Shown: piece by piece, positions 54,743 through 62,946 of the stretch
How the letters are laid out: every line of letters begins with the position of its first letter
How positions within the stretch are numbered: the first letter of the stretch is position 1
From: an uncultured Rhizobiaceae group bacterium
Lineage (GTDB): Bacteria > Pseudomonadota > Alphaproteobacteria > Rhizobiales > Rhizobiaceae
Assembly: GCA_937958815.1 (NCBI GenBank)
Contig: CALGMR010000003.1
Location: 1 to 64,000, forward strand
Reading direction: 5' to 3'
Length of the DNA stretch: 64,000 nt
Made by a program: the position numbers and the translations under genes
Notes under the pieces: generated by a model
What the model saw: only the letters and a program-made list of their open reading frames with translations
What the model was told of the DNA's origin: nothing
The model's database searches: none

Positions 54743-54778
54743 GACAAACAGACGAACGTTAAGTCTCGTCTGTTTGTC
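54743..54778. terminator. 13-bp inverted repeat at the convergent transporter/tyrC ends
   Basis: Perfect arms GACAAACAGACGA and TCGTCTGTTTGTC with a 10-base loop that contains the tyrC stop codon (54759-54761). One hairpin therefore ends both converging transcripts. No T-run follows on either side, so it may block 3' exonucleases or cause pausing rather than classic intrinsic termination. Confidence 0.55.
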
Positions 54779-55685
54779 CGCGTCCAAAATTTGGCGCATC
54801 GGTTTCCTGACCGGCATCGATAATACCACGGCGAATTTCACGGGTCTTGGTAAAGTGCTCTTGCAGCAAATCACCATCACCCCACCGAACGGCTTTTTGT
54901 AAAGCAGACAGGTCTTCTGAAAAACGGCCCAGCATTTCCAAAACAGCATCTTTGTTGTGAAGGAAAACATCGCGCCACATGACAGGGTCAGAGGCTGCAA
55001 TGCGCGTAAAGTCACGAAATCCTGACGCTGAAAATTTGATCACTTCAGATTGGGAGACCTCTTCAAGATCAGAAGCCGTGCCAACAATATTGTAAGCAAT
55101 CAAATGGGGAATGTGGGATGTCACGGCCAAAACACGGTCGTGATGATCGGGGTCCATTTCATCAACCATCGACCCCATGGCTTCCCAAAATTTTCTGATT
55201 TTCATCACGGCGTCAGGAGACGTCCCTGTTTCTGGTGTCAGCAAGCACCAGCGATTGTCAAACAAAGTTGCAAAACCTGCGTCAGGGCCAGATTCTTCAG
55301 TTCCGGCAATGGGATGGCCCGGCACCAAATGAGCTGTCTTGGACAAGTGGGGTTTTATTTGCTCCACAACGGAACGCTTCACCGACCCCACATCAGACAC
55401 AATCACTCCGTCTGCGAGATGCGGAGCCATACGCTCAGCAATCGCAGCACATGTGCCAACAGGTGTGCACAGAATGACGCAATCAGCACCAGCAACAGCT
55501 TCGCTGATTTGGTCAGTATATTGATCACCAAGGCCGAGCTCTTCTGCTCGTTTCAGTGTTTCTTTGCGTCGTGTGGAAATGACAATCGTTTCTGCCAACC
55601 CATCACGCTTTGCACGCAGGGCAATGGAAGATCCGATCAACCCGATGCCGATCAAACACAGGCGCTTAAAAATTGGTTCTGGCAT
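54759..55685 (-). CDS. tyrC: prephenate/arogenate dehydrogenase
   Basis: 308 residues. NAD(P)-binding loop LCLIGIGLIGSSIALRAK near the start, then DCVILCTPVGTCAAIAERM, SDVGSVKRSVVEQI and PGHPIAGTEESGPDAG, with H and G residues of the TyrA active site, and DFTRIAASDPVMWRDVF later. It oxidatively decarboxylates prephenate or arogenate toward tyrosine. There is no chorismate mutase or ACT domain, so it is the monofunctional type. It starts 1 bp after the hisC stop. Confidence 0.93.
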   Translation of the reverse strand: MPEPIFKRLCLIGIGLIGSSIALRAKRDGLAETIVISTRRKETLKRAEELGLGDQYTDQISEAVAGADCVILCTPVGTCAAIAERMAPHLADGVIVSDVGSVKRSVVEQIKPHLSKTAHLVPGHPIAGTEESGPDAGFATLFDNRWCLLTPETGTSPDAVMKIRKFWEAMGSMVDEMDPDHHDRVLAVTSHIPHLIAYNIVGTASDLEEVSQSEVIKFSASGFRDFTRIAASDPVMWRDVFLHNKDAVLEMLGRFSEDLSALQKAVRWGDGDLLQEHFTKTREIRRGIIDAGQETDAPNFGRGQTDET

Positions 55686-55686
55686 A

Positions 55687-56787
55687 TCAAGAGGCCATAA
55701 ATTCGCTCAATGCCGCAACGGCACCACGACACGCTTCTTCCGTCCCGATGGTCATGCGAAGAGAATTGGGAAGCCCATACCCTCCGACCAAACGCAGCAC
55801 GTAACCACGCGATGTCAGGAACGCATCAGCATCTTTGGCGGTTTTGTTTGTGCCATCAAAATGCATGAGAAGAAAGTTGCCAACACTGGGCGAGACGTTC
55901 AAACCAAGCGCGCTCAGCTGCTCAGTTGTCCAACTCAACCATTCATCATTATGGGCAACCGCTGCGTCGATTGTCGCACGATCCGCAACAGCCGCTTCAG
56001 CAGCAGCAAGAGCCGCCGCATTGACATTAAACGGTCCGCGCACACGGTTCAGTGCATCAACAATATGTTCAGGGCCATACATCCATCCCACACGAAGTGC
56101 TGCCAAGCCATAAATTTTCGAGAACGTGCGCGTCATCACAACATTCTCGTTGTTGGAAACCAATTCGATGCCGCTCTCATAATCATTGCGGCGAACATAT
56201 TCTGCATAAGCAGCATCAAGAACGAGCAAAACCGATTCAGGCAATCCTTCGTGCAAACGGCGCACTTCGCTCATAGGCAAATATGTTCCTGTTGGATTGT
56301 TCGGGTTGGCTAAGAACACCACACGTGTTTTGCTTGTCACCCGTTCCAGAATAGCGTCGACACTTGCCTGAAATTCAGTCTCTGGCGCCACAACGGGTGT
56401 TGCACCAGTTGCCAGAATACCAATTTTGTAGACGAGAAAACCGTGTTCTGAATAAATCGCTTCATCGCCAGCGGTCAAAAAACACTGCGCCAACAGTACG
56501 AGCAATTCGTCTGAACCATTTCCGGTCAGAATATTTGCAGGATTCAATCCATGAGCTTTCCCAAGCGCTTCCCGCAAGTCGCTGGCACTTCCATCCGGAT
56601 AATCCTCCAGATTTGATGCAAGTGCAGAAAATGCATCTTTTGCCCGAGGGCTTGGGCCCAGCGGTGTTTCATTTGCTGAAAGTTTGTGAACTTTTACACC
56701 TTCTGGCCCTGCAGATTTTCCAGGAACGTAAGCCGCAATATCCAGAATACCTGGATTGGGTTGCGGACGGTTTTGTTGGGTGGTCAT
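55687..56787 (-). CDS. hisC: histidinol-phosphate aminotransferase
   Basis: 366 residues of class II PLP aminotransferase. [17 protein letters not shown] opens the domain, [13 protein letters not shown] and [10 protein letters not shown] line the cofactor, and the Schiff-base lysine is in [16 protein letters not shown]. It transaminates imidazole acetol phosphate in histidine synthesis; as it heads a tyrC pair it may also serve phenylalanine or tyrosine transamination, as in several bacteria with this gene order. Confidence 0.93.
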   Translation of the reverse strand: MTTQQNRPQPNPGILDIAAYVPGKSAGPEGVKVHKLSANETPLGPSPRAKDAFSALASNLEDYPDGSASDLREALGKAHGLNPANILTGNGSDELLVLLAQCFLTAGDEAIYSEHGFLVYKIGILATGATPVVAPETEFQASVDAILERVTSKTRVVFLANPNNPTGTYLPMSEVRRLHEGLPESVLLVLDAAYAEYVRRNDYESGIELVSNNENVVMTRTFSKIYGLAALRVGWMYGPEHIVDALNRVRGPFNVNAAALAAAEAAVADRATIDAAVAHNDEWLSWTTEQLSALGLNVSPSVGNFLLMHFDGTNKTAKDADAFLTSRGYVLRLVGGYGLPNSLRMTIGTEEACRGAVAALSEFMAS

Positions 56788-56829
56788 GAGGTCGCTCGGG
56801 AAAACTACGTTTACAATGTGAAAACTGGT

Positions 56830-57606
56830 TTAGAGCGAGTCATCAGTCTTGTGAAGTCTATTTGAATTTTTGCGTCCAGCATTGCTCACACCTTGCGGTG
56901 CAAGAACAGGCACAAACACACGTTTCGACTTGCGCTGGCGAACAGGCAGACCCTGATAAACCTGCTTCGTAGCCTCCACCACAACAACGCCTGCAAAGGC
57001 CGGTGTAAACCGCCGCCCAAATTTCTCCAGCGAATTGGCAAACTTCATCACTATCCCTTTGCCTGATGGTGGAAAATGCAAAGCATCAGACCATGCCGTT
57101 GGCGTAAACATATTGTCACGCAATAAGCGAGAAAGCTGCCCGCCTGTATAAGGTCTTCCTGCACCAAAAGGAGTGTGCTCAACGCGCGCCCAAACACCGC
57201 GACGGTTGGGAACAACAATAATGAGTTTTCCACCTGGCGCCAAAACCCGCCAAACCTCATGCAGGGTTTCGCTGGCGTTTTCACAATGTTCCAACCCGTG
57301 CACCATCACCATGCGATCAATCGATGAATCTGGCAGAGGAAGATCTTCCTCAAACACCAGCGAAGTTGCACATGGCTCACCAAACGGCCAATGCACAGCC
57401 CCTTGTCGCGCAGGCATGAGAGCGATTGTGCGTTCAGTATCCGCTTTAAAGCGTTCAAGATACGGCGTGGCATAGCCAAAGCCCACCAATCGCTCCTGCG
57501 ACATGGGTTTCCAAACAGCACTTAACGCCTGCTCGATGGAACGCCGCGCCGCGCCACCCAAAAGTGTGCCGTAAAACTGTCGAAGATCAACTATGTCCAT
57601 ATTCAT
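56830..57606 (-). CDS. class I SAM methyltransferase (gloB-linked)
   Basis: 258 residues. Methyltransferase type 11 features: DLPLPDSSIDRMVMVHGLEH for motif II and WRVLAPGGKLIIVVPN for motif III. Motif I is weak (LVGFGYATPYLERF, the usual form of this family). The C-terminal part is basic. The family sits next to gloB in most rhizobia, divergently, as here with 51 bp between starts. It may act with GloB on methylglyoxal or glutathione adducts, but this is only context. The start is ATG at 57606, with a second ATG two codons later. Confidence 0.82.
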   Translation of the reverse strand: MNMDIVDLRQFYGTLLGGAARRSIEQALSAVWKPMSQERLVGFGYATPYLERFKADTERTIALMPARQGAVHWPFGEPCATSLVFEEDLPLPDSSIDRMVMVHGLEHCENASETLHEVWRVLAPGGKLIIVVPNRRGVWARVEHTPFGAGRPYTGGQLSRLLRDNMFTPTAWSDALHFPPSGKGIVMKFANSLEKFGRRFTPAFAGVVVVEATKQVYQGLPVRQRKSKRVFVPVLAPQGVSNAGRKNSNRLHKTDDSL

Positions 57607-57657
57607 CTGATCACGCTAACAAGGTTCAGCACAAAGCGGAATGCAAAAGAGGTACAA

Positions 57658-58431
57658 ATGGCCAACAAGATGAAAATCTTTCAGTTTCCCTGTCGTGAAG
57701 ACAATTATGGCGTGATCTTATCCGATCCGCAGACTGGTTTGGTGATCAGCATTGACGCACCCGAAGAGGAGCCAATCGCTGATGTGCTGGAAGACAAGCG
57801 CCTCAAACTCACGCATATTCTCACAACCCACCACCATGGCGACCATGTGGCCGCCAACTCAGCACTCAAGAGTGAGCACGGGTGTGAAATCATCGGACCC
57901 AAAAAAGAAGAAACCAAAATTCCGGGCATCGACAAATCCGTTGATCAAGGAGACAGCTTTGAATTGGAAGGCCAGCGCATTGAAGTGATTGGCACGCCAG
58001 GCCATACGCTGGGGCAAATTGCCTACTATTTTGTCGATCAAAAAGCCGTCTTTGCGGCTGATGCGCTGTTCGCTTTGGGATGTGGGCGCATTTTTGAAGG
58101 TGATGCAGCAATGATGCATCTGGCCATGCAACGTCTGGCCGCCCTGCCCGACGACACCAAAGTGTATGCAGGACACGAATACACTCTTTCAAACGCACGC
58201 TTTGCAGTGACAGTAGACCCCGAAAACAAAACCTTGATCGAACGCGCAAAAGAAATCGAATTCCTGCGCGATGAAGGCAAGCCAACATTGCCAACCACAA
58301 TTGGAATCGAAAAAGAAACCAATCCCTTTTTGCGCGCTCACGACCCAAAAATTCGAGCCCATTTAGGTATGGAAAACTCAGAAGATGTGGATGTGTTTGC
58401 TGAAATCCGCGCGCGAAAGGATCGTTTCTAA
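57658..58431 (+). CDS. gloB: hydroxyacylglutathione hydrolase (glyoxalase II)
   Basis: 257 residues of metallo-beta-lactamase fold. The dinuclear metal motif H58xH60xD62H63 is in THHHGDHV, with the later GTPGHTLGQI, AADALFALGCGRIFEG and YAGHEYTLSNARFA segments typical of GloB. It hydrolyses S-lactoylglutathione to lactate and glutathione. Its TAA overlaps the ATG of the next gene by one base (TAATG), so the cupin gene is coupled. Confidence 0.96.
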   Translation: MANKMKIFQFPCREDNYGVILSDPQTGLVISIDAPEEEPIADVLEDKRLKLTHILTTHHHGDHVAANSALKSEHGCEIIGPKKEETKIPGIDKSVDQGDSFELEGQRIEVIGTPGHTLGQIAYYFVDQKAVFAADALFALGCGRIFEGDAAMMHLAMQRLAALPDDTKVYAGHEYTLSNARFAVTVDPENKTLIERAKEIEFLRDEGKPTLPTTIGIEKETNPFLRAHDPKIRAHLGMENSEDVDVFAEIRARKDRF

Positions 58432-58862
58432 TGGACAAAATGCGCGCTGCCGATGTGATTGCACATTTCGACATGAAACCGCATCCGGAGGGCGGGTATT
58501 ACAATCAGACATTTCGCGACGACAACAATCAGTCCACCGCAATCTATTATCTCTTGGAAGCAGGCGACTGCTCCCATTGGCACCGCGTTCACGGCAGTGC
58601 GGAAGTCTGGCACCACTATGCAGGTGGTCCCTTGGCACTTACCCTGTCCTCAAACGGACATGATGCCGAAGCCCATAGACTTGGCACAAACATAACTATG
58701 GGTGAGAAACCTCAAATTGTTGTGCCTGCAGGATGGTGGCAAACAGCGGAAAGCTTGGGCGTGTGGACGCTGGTTGGATGCACTGTAGCACCCGGTTTTG
58801 ACTTTGAAAATTTTGAAATGGCGCCACCAGACTGGCGACCGGCACCCAGAAGCTCAAATTGA
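58431..58862 (+). CDS. cupin-fold protein, DUF985 family
   Basis: 143 residues of single cupin fold. Opens with the DUF985 pattern KPHPEGGYYNQTFRDD, then IYYLLEAGDCSHWHRVHGSAEVW, whose histidines and glutamate could hold a metal, and VVPAGWWQTAESLG and LVGCTVAPGFDFENFEM at the end. The family is metal-free or metal-binding depending on the member, with no settled activity. It is coupled to gloB by a 1-bp overlap, suggesting a role in glyoxal or glutathione metabolism. Confidence 0.88.
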   Translation: MDKMRAADVIAHFDMKPHPEGGYYNQTFRDDNNQSTAIYYLLEAGDCSHWHRVHGSAEVWHHYAGGPLALTLSSNGHDAEAHRLGTNITMGEKPQIVVPAGWWQTAESLGVWTLVGCTVAPGFDFENFEMAPPDWRPAPRSSN

Positions 58863-58893
58863 AGCTTGAAACTTCTTCAATTAGAACTTCCCA

Positions 58894-60639
58894 TTAAACC
58901 CAAGGATTTTTGCGCTGCGGCTCTCCGAAACGATAGCCCTGCAGATAATCAACGCCCCAGTCACGCAACAGGTTTGCGGTGTCAACATCTTCAACCCATT
59001 CCACAACCGTTTTCGCATCAAACAGTTTTGCAAGATCAACCAACGCTTTTATGAAGCTTTGGTTTTCGTTGCTGGTTTTTAGATTGTCGACAAACTGCCC
59101 ATCCACTTTGATGATATCAAAGGGCAGGCCTTTGAGATTGCGGAATGAGGTGAAGCCGGCCCCAAAATCATCAAGCGCCACCTGACAACCAACATCTTTT
59201 ACACCCTCGATAAAGCGTCGTGCTTCTTCCAAAGATTCAGCAGCGTGAGACTCTGTAATTTCCACGATCAAGCGTTGTGCGAGGCCAGGGCAACGATGCG
59301 CATGGTGAGCCAATTTGGACAACCATTCCGGATCGCACGCAGTGTCGTTGGACACATTCAACGAAAATTGAGCTGTTGGATTTTCAGCGAGGGTCTTCAA
59401 CGCTTCATCCAGTGCGAAATGATCGACCAGACGAATGAGACCCAGATTTTGAGCGGTGGTGACAAAATCGCCAGCAGTAAATGCTGCACCATCTTCACCT
59501 TCAAGGCGGATCAGCGCTTCGTGAAACGCCAATTCATGTGTTGTGGCGTCAACAATCGGTTGCCACGCAAGGTGAATGCGTTTCTTCTTCAAGGCTGACA
59601 CAATCCGCTCAGCGGTTTTAGCGGCTTCCAAGCGTTCTGCATCACGCCTTTCATCACGTCGATAACTGACAATAGATGCGTTTCGACCACGGCGGCTTTC
59701 GCCCAATGCTTGGTGAGCCGCCATAAAGGCTTGCTTGATGTCGCGCGCGTGCTGAGGAATGACAACACCACCAATAGAAATGGAAACCGCGATTGGACCG
59801 CTTTTTGTTTGCACAACATTCTCGCGCAACAGGTTCAAAATTCGATACCCAGCGACGAGCATGTCGCGGTCATTTGAACCGGGCAAAATAATCCCGAGTT
59901 TCGCACCCGAAAATCGACCAATGATGTCTTTGTCACGCAGGTTTTCACTTAAACGTTTGGCCACTTCTGCAATCACAGCATCGCCAGCCTCGTAACCATA
60001 AACGGAGTTGATCAGATCAAAATGTTCTAGTCCAACAACAACAAAAGCCGAGCAACCCTCACTTCTGGCAATTTCGTTGAACTCATCTTGCAATCGCACA
60101 TTGAGATGCGCGCGATTGAAAAGCCCGGTAAGAGGGTCATGTCTGGAAAGATGTTCTAGTCGTTGTTCCAAACTGCGGCGTTCATTGATGATACGAATAA
60201 TGCCATGGGCGCGGAACGGTTTTCCATCTTCTCCGGCAAACCAGCGTCCACTGTCTTCCACCCAAACATCGCTGCCTGTGCCTAATTTCTCGCCACTCAA
60301 CGCATATTGGAGACGAAAGGAAACCCCAAGGCCATCGTCCACAACCTTTGACGACAAAATCGCATCATTTCGCGTTGATTCAGTTGTTGGCAAAAGCAAC
60401 GCGTTAAAGTCTCGGCTCGTGTGGAACGTTTGTGTGGAATCGATACACATCAATTCATCAGCACCAGCGCTCCACTCCAGACGGTCACTGGCGATGTCCC
60501 ATTCGTAAACACATTCGCCCACCGAACGCAGCACATCGTTTTCGAGGTTTCGACGATCTTGTAAGGCATTTGGGTTGCGCAACGCTTCGAGTTTATCACT
60601 CTTGCGTTCAACCACTTTTTTCACTGTAGATGCGTTCAT
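58894..60639 (-). CDS. PAS-GGDEF-EAL protein with degenerate cyclase site, probable c-di-GMP phosphodiesterase
   Basis: 581 residues. A PAS-like sensor region (about 40-160) is followed by a GGDEF domain whose signature is replaced by S244-G-A-K-L248, so no cyclase activity is expected; LSRHDPLTGLFNR shows the domain is otherwise intact. The EAL domain (about 350-575) keeps E374-A-L, SLNVSND, VEITES, DDFGAG, IIKVDGQ, VVEWVED and LQGYRF, covering the residues needed for metal and c-di-GMP hydrolysis. The likely role is phosphodiesterase with the dead GGDEF as a GTP or c-di-GMP sensor. No transmembrane helix is seen. It is a single gene. Confidence 0.88.
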   Translation of the reverse strand: MNASTVKKVVERKSDKLEALRNPNALQDRRNLENDVLRSVGECVYEWDIASDRLEWSAGADELMCIDSTQTFHTSRDFNALLLPTTESTRNDAILSSKVVDDGLGVSFRLQYALSGEKLGTGSDVWVEDSGRWFAGEDGKPFRAHGIIRIINERRSLEQRLEHLSRHDPLTGLFNRAHLNVRLQDEFNEIARSEGCSAFVVVGLEHFDLINSVYGYEAGDAVIAEVAKRLSENLRDKDIIGRFSGAKLGIILPGSNDRDMLVAGYRILNLLRENVVQTKSGPIAVSISIGGVVIPQHARDIKQAFMAAHQALGESRRGRNASIVSYRRDERRDAERLEAAKTAERIVSALKKKRIHLAWQPIVDATTHELAFHEALIRLEGEDGAAFTAGDFVTTAQNLGLIRLVDHFALDEALKTLAENPTAQFSLNVSNDTACDPEWLSKLAHHAHRCPGLAQRLIVEITESHAAESLEEARRFIEGVKDVGCQVALDDFGAGFTSFRNLKGLPFDIIKVDGQFVDNLKTSNENQSFIKALVDLAKLFDAKTVVEWVEDVDTANLLRDWGVDYLQGYRFGEPQRKNPWV

Positions 60640-60781
60640 TTATCAGCCAAACCTTCGCCACCCTCACATATGTGACGAAATAATGCACCTTATAGGTTAA
60701 AGAACCGCCAATCTTCGATGGGCAAATAGAGTTTCACCAGCTACATCAGTTGGGTGATCATCTCATATTTTGCGGTGCAAT

Positions 60782-62272
60782 ATGACATCCCTTTCTGCTT
60801 ACAACCAACTGCTCAACCATGTGAAACAAACATCAGCGCTGGGTCAAATTGCAGGCGTCTTGTCATGGGATCAAGAAGTCATGATGCCTCCTAATGGTGC
60901 CTCCATGCGCGCTGAGCAAATGGGCGCCTTGGCAGTTGTAAGCCATGCGCACCAAACAGACCCACGCATCGGTGATTGGCTGGATCAAATTGATGAAGCA
61001 TCGCTTTCCAACTTAGAAAAATCCAATACGCGGTTGGTGCGAAGATCGTACCAACGTTCCATTAAAATTCCAGCAAGTCTGTCAGAGGAACTCGCGCGCA
61101 CCACGTCTCACGCGCAAAGCATTTGGGCTAAAGCGCGGGCAGCAAACTCTTATGCAGATTTTGCACCCAATCTTTCAAAAATTGTTGACCTTAAACGCCA
61201 AGAGGCAAAGTGCTTGGCTGATAGTGGCGCAAATCTCTATGATGCATTGCTGAATGATTTCGAGCCCGGCATGACGACATCCGTTCTACAGCCTTTGCTG
61301 GAAAACATGCGTCCACGGCTCACGGCACTGCGTGAAAAAATTGCCGAAAGCAATCACGCCCAACCCACTCTCACAGGCCCGTTTGATACCGATGCCCAAA
61401 TGAAATTGGCACGCAGCTTTGCAGACGTGGTGGGATATAATTGGGATTCTGGTCGATTGGATTTATCGGTCCACCCGTTTTCATCGGGTACAGGAAATGA
61501 TTCCCGAATCACAACGCGCGTGGGTGCGGATGATCCGCTCGATTGTCTCTATTCGACACTGCATGAATTGGGACACGCGCTCTATGAGCAAGGCTTGCCA
61601 CAAGACGTCGCATTAGAACCCATCTGCAGCTATGTCTCTATGGGTGTCCATGAAAGCCAGTCACGTTTGTGGGAAAACAAGATTGGGCGCAGCAGAGCTT
61701 TTTGCACATGGTTGTGGCCAAGAATAAACGAGGCGTTTGGCGCTGGAACTGTCACGTCTGCCGACGAATTGTATAGAATCATCAACCGCGTAGAAACCGG
61801 ATTTATCCGTACTGAATCTGACGAAGTACATTACAATCTTCACGTTCTTTTGCGATTTGAACTGGAGCGCGATTTAATTTCAGGATCATTGGAAGTCGCG
61901 GATCTGGAAACCGAATGGAACCGTCGTTTCAAACGTGATTTTGGAATTTCTGTTCCTGACGCCGCCCACGGTGCTTTGCAAGACGTTCATTGGTCCGCTG
62001 GTATGTTTGGATATTTCCCCACCTATTCGCTGGGAAACATTTATGCCGCACAGCTCAATGACACTTTGCGTAAGGCGGCTCCCGATCTAGATGAAGAGAT
62101 CGCAGCTGGAAAAACCGAGACGGCCTTGCATTGGTTGCGCGAAAACATCCACCAGAAAGGATCGCTCGTTGAGCCTGATACCTTGATCGAACAAGTGGTC
62201 GGCCAGAAAATATCTGCAGAGCCTTTGCTCAATTATTTGGAAGACAAATACTCAGAACTCTTTGCCTTGTAA
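60782..62272 (+). CDS. carboxypeptidase Taq (M32 family)
   Basis: 496 residues from the ATG at 60782 (a TTG four codons earlier is possible). The zinc motif HELGH is at 261-265 in TLHELGHALYEQG, with the third ligand in the ESQSRLWEN region and the family's HPFSSG and YNLHVLLRFELERDL segments, all as in M32 carboxypeptidases. These cytoplasmic enzymes trim residues from the C-terminus of peptides. Length matches the family. It converges on the glutathione transferase gene with 2 bp between stops. Confidence 0.94.
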   Translation: MTSLSAYNQLLNHVKQTSALGQIAGVLSWDQEVMMPPNGASMRAEQMGALAVVSHAHQTDPRIGDWLDQIDEASLSNLEKSNTRLVRRSYQRSIKIPASLSEELARTTSHAQSIWAKARAANSYADFAPNLSKIVDLKRQEAKCLADSGANLYDALLNDFEPGMTTSVLQPLLENMRPRLTALREKIAESNHAQPTLTGPFDTDAQMKLARSFADVVGYNWDSGRLDLSVHPFSSGTGNDSRITTRVGADDPLDCLYSTLHELGHALYEQGLPQDVALEPICSYVSMGVHESQSRLWENKIGRSRAFCTWLWPRINEAFGAGTVTSADELYRIINRVETGFIRTESDEVHYNLHVLLRFELERDLISGSLEVADLETEWNRRFKRDFGISVPDAAHGALQDVHWSAGMFGYFPTYSLGNIYAAQLNDTLRKAAPDLDEEIAAGKTETALHWLRENIHQKGSLVEPDTLIEQVVGQKISAEPLLNYLEDKYSELFAL

Positions 62273-62274
62273 GG

Positions 62275-62892
62275 CTACATGTCTTTTTCGATTTCTCTTG
62301 CGCGTGTTAGGGCGTCACGTGCGAGGACGCGGTCAAAATATGCGTTGACCCTGTCGCTCGCGATTTCAAACTTTGCGCTGCGGGCCCATGAACCTGCGTG
62401 CCCCAGAACCACATCAGCAGCCGTAAATCGATCACCAATCGCAAACTCATTGTCCCCCAAACGCGCATCCATTGCGCGAATGGCATTTTTGAATTCCATC
62501 TTTGTGACTGCACTTACGTCAGCGCGAAATTCATCCGGCAAAATGAAATTATGTTTCATCTTCAACCAAAGAGGCGCTTCCAAATCATTTTGAGCAAAGT
62601 GCATCCAGGAATCTATTGAAGCACGGTCAGCGCTTGCGGGTGCTGCACTCATGTTTTTATCCGTATTCTTATCGGCCAAATAGATACAGATTGCAGCTGA
62701 ATCGATGACAGTAATATCTCCATCAACCAGAACGGGGCCTTTGCCAGCAGGATTGACCGCTCTGATTTCAGGAGTGTGCGGCTTGGCCACCACAATTTCA
62801 TAATCCTGACCCAGTTCCTGACACATCCAACTGACCCGCGTGAGGCGAGAGCGGGGGCTGCCATAGATTTTTACCGGTTCTAAAGAGGCCAT
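62275..62892 (-). CDS. glutathione S-transferase family protein
   Basis: 205 residues. An N-terminal thioredoxin-like domain (KIYGSPRSRLTRVSWMCQEL; VNPAGKGPVLVDGD; the glutathione-binding VIDSAAICIYLAD) precedes the all-helical C-domain with FAIGDRFTAADVVLGHAG, which carries the conserved N-capping box. A Ser or Ser-Arg pair near residue 12 could be the catalytic residue. It likely conjugates or reduces substrates with glutathione. Substrate unknown. Confidence 0.88.
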   Translation of the reverse strand: MASLEPVKIYGSPRSRLTRVSWMCQELGQDYEIVVAKPHTPEIRAVNPAGKGPVLVDGDITVIDSAAICIYLADKNTDKNMSAAPASADRASIDSWMHFAQNDLEAPLWLKMKHNFILPDEFRADVSAVTKMEFKNAIRAMDARLGDNEFAIGDRFTAADVVLGHAGSWARSAKFEIASDRVNAYFDRVLARDALTRAREIEKDM

Positions 62893-62946
62893 GATTTTCT
62901 CTCAATCTACAAATGAAATGAGCGACAATCGCATATCAATTGTCTA

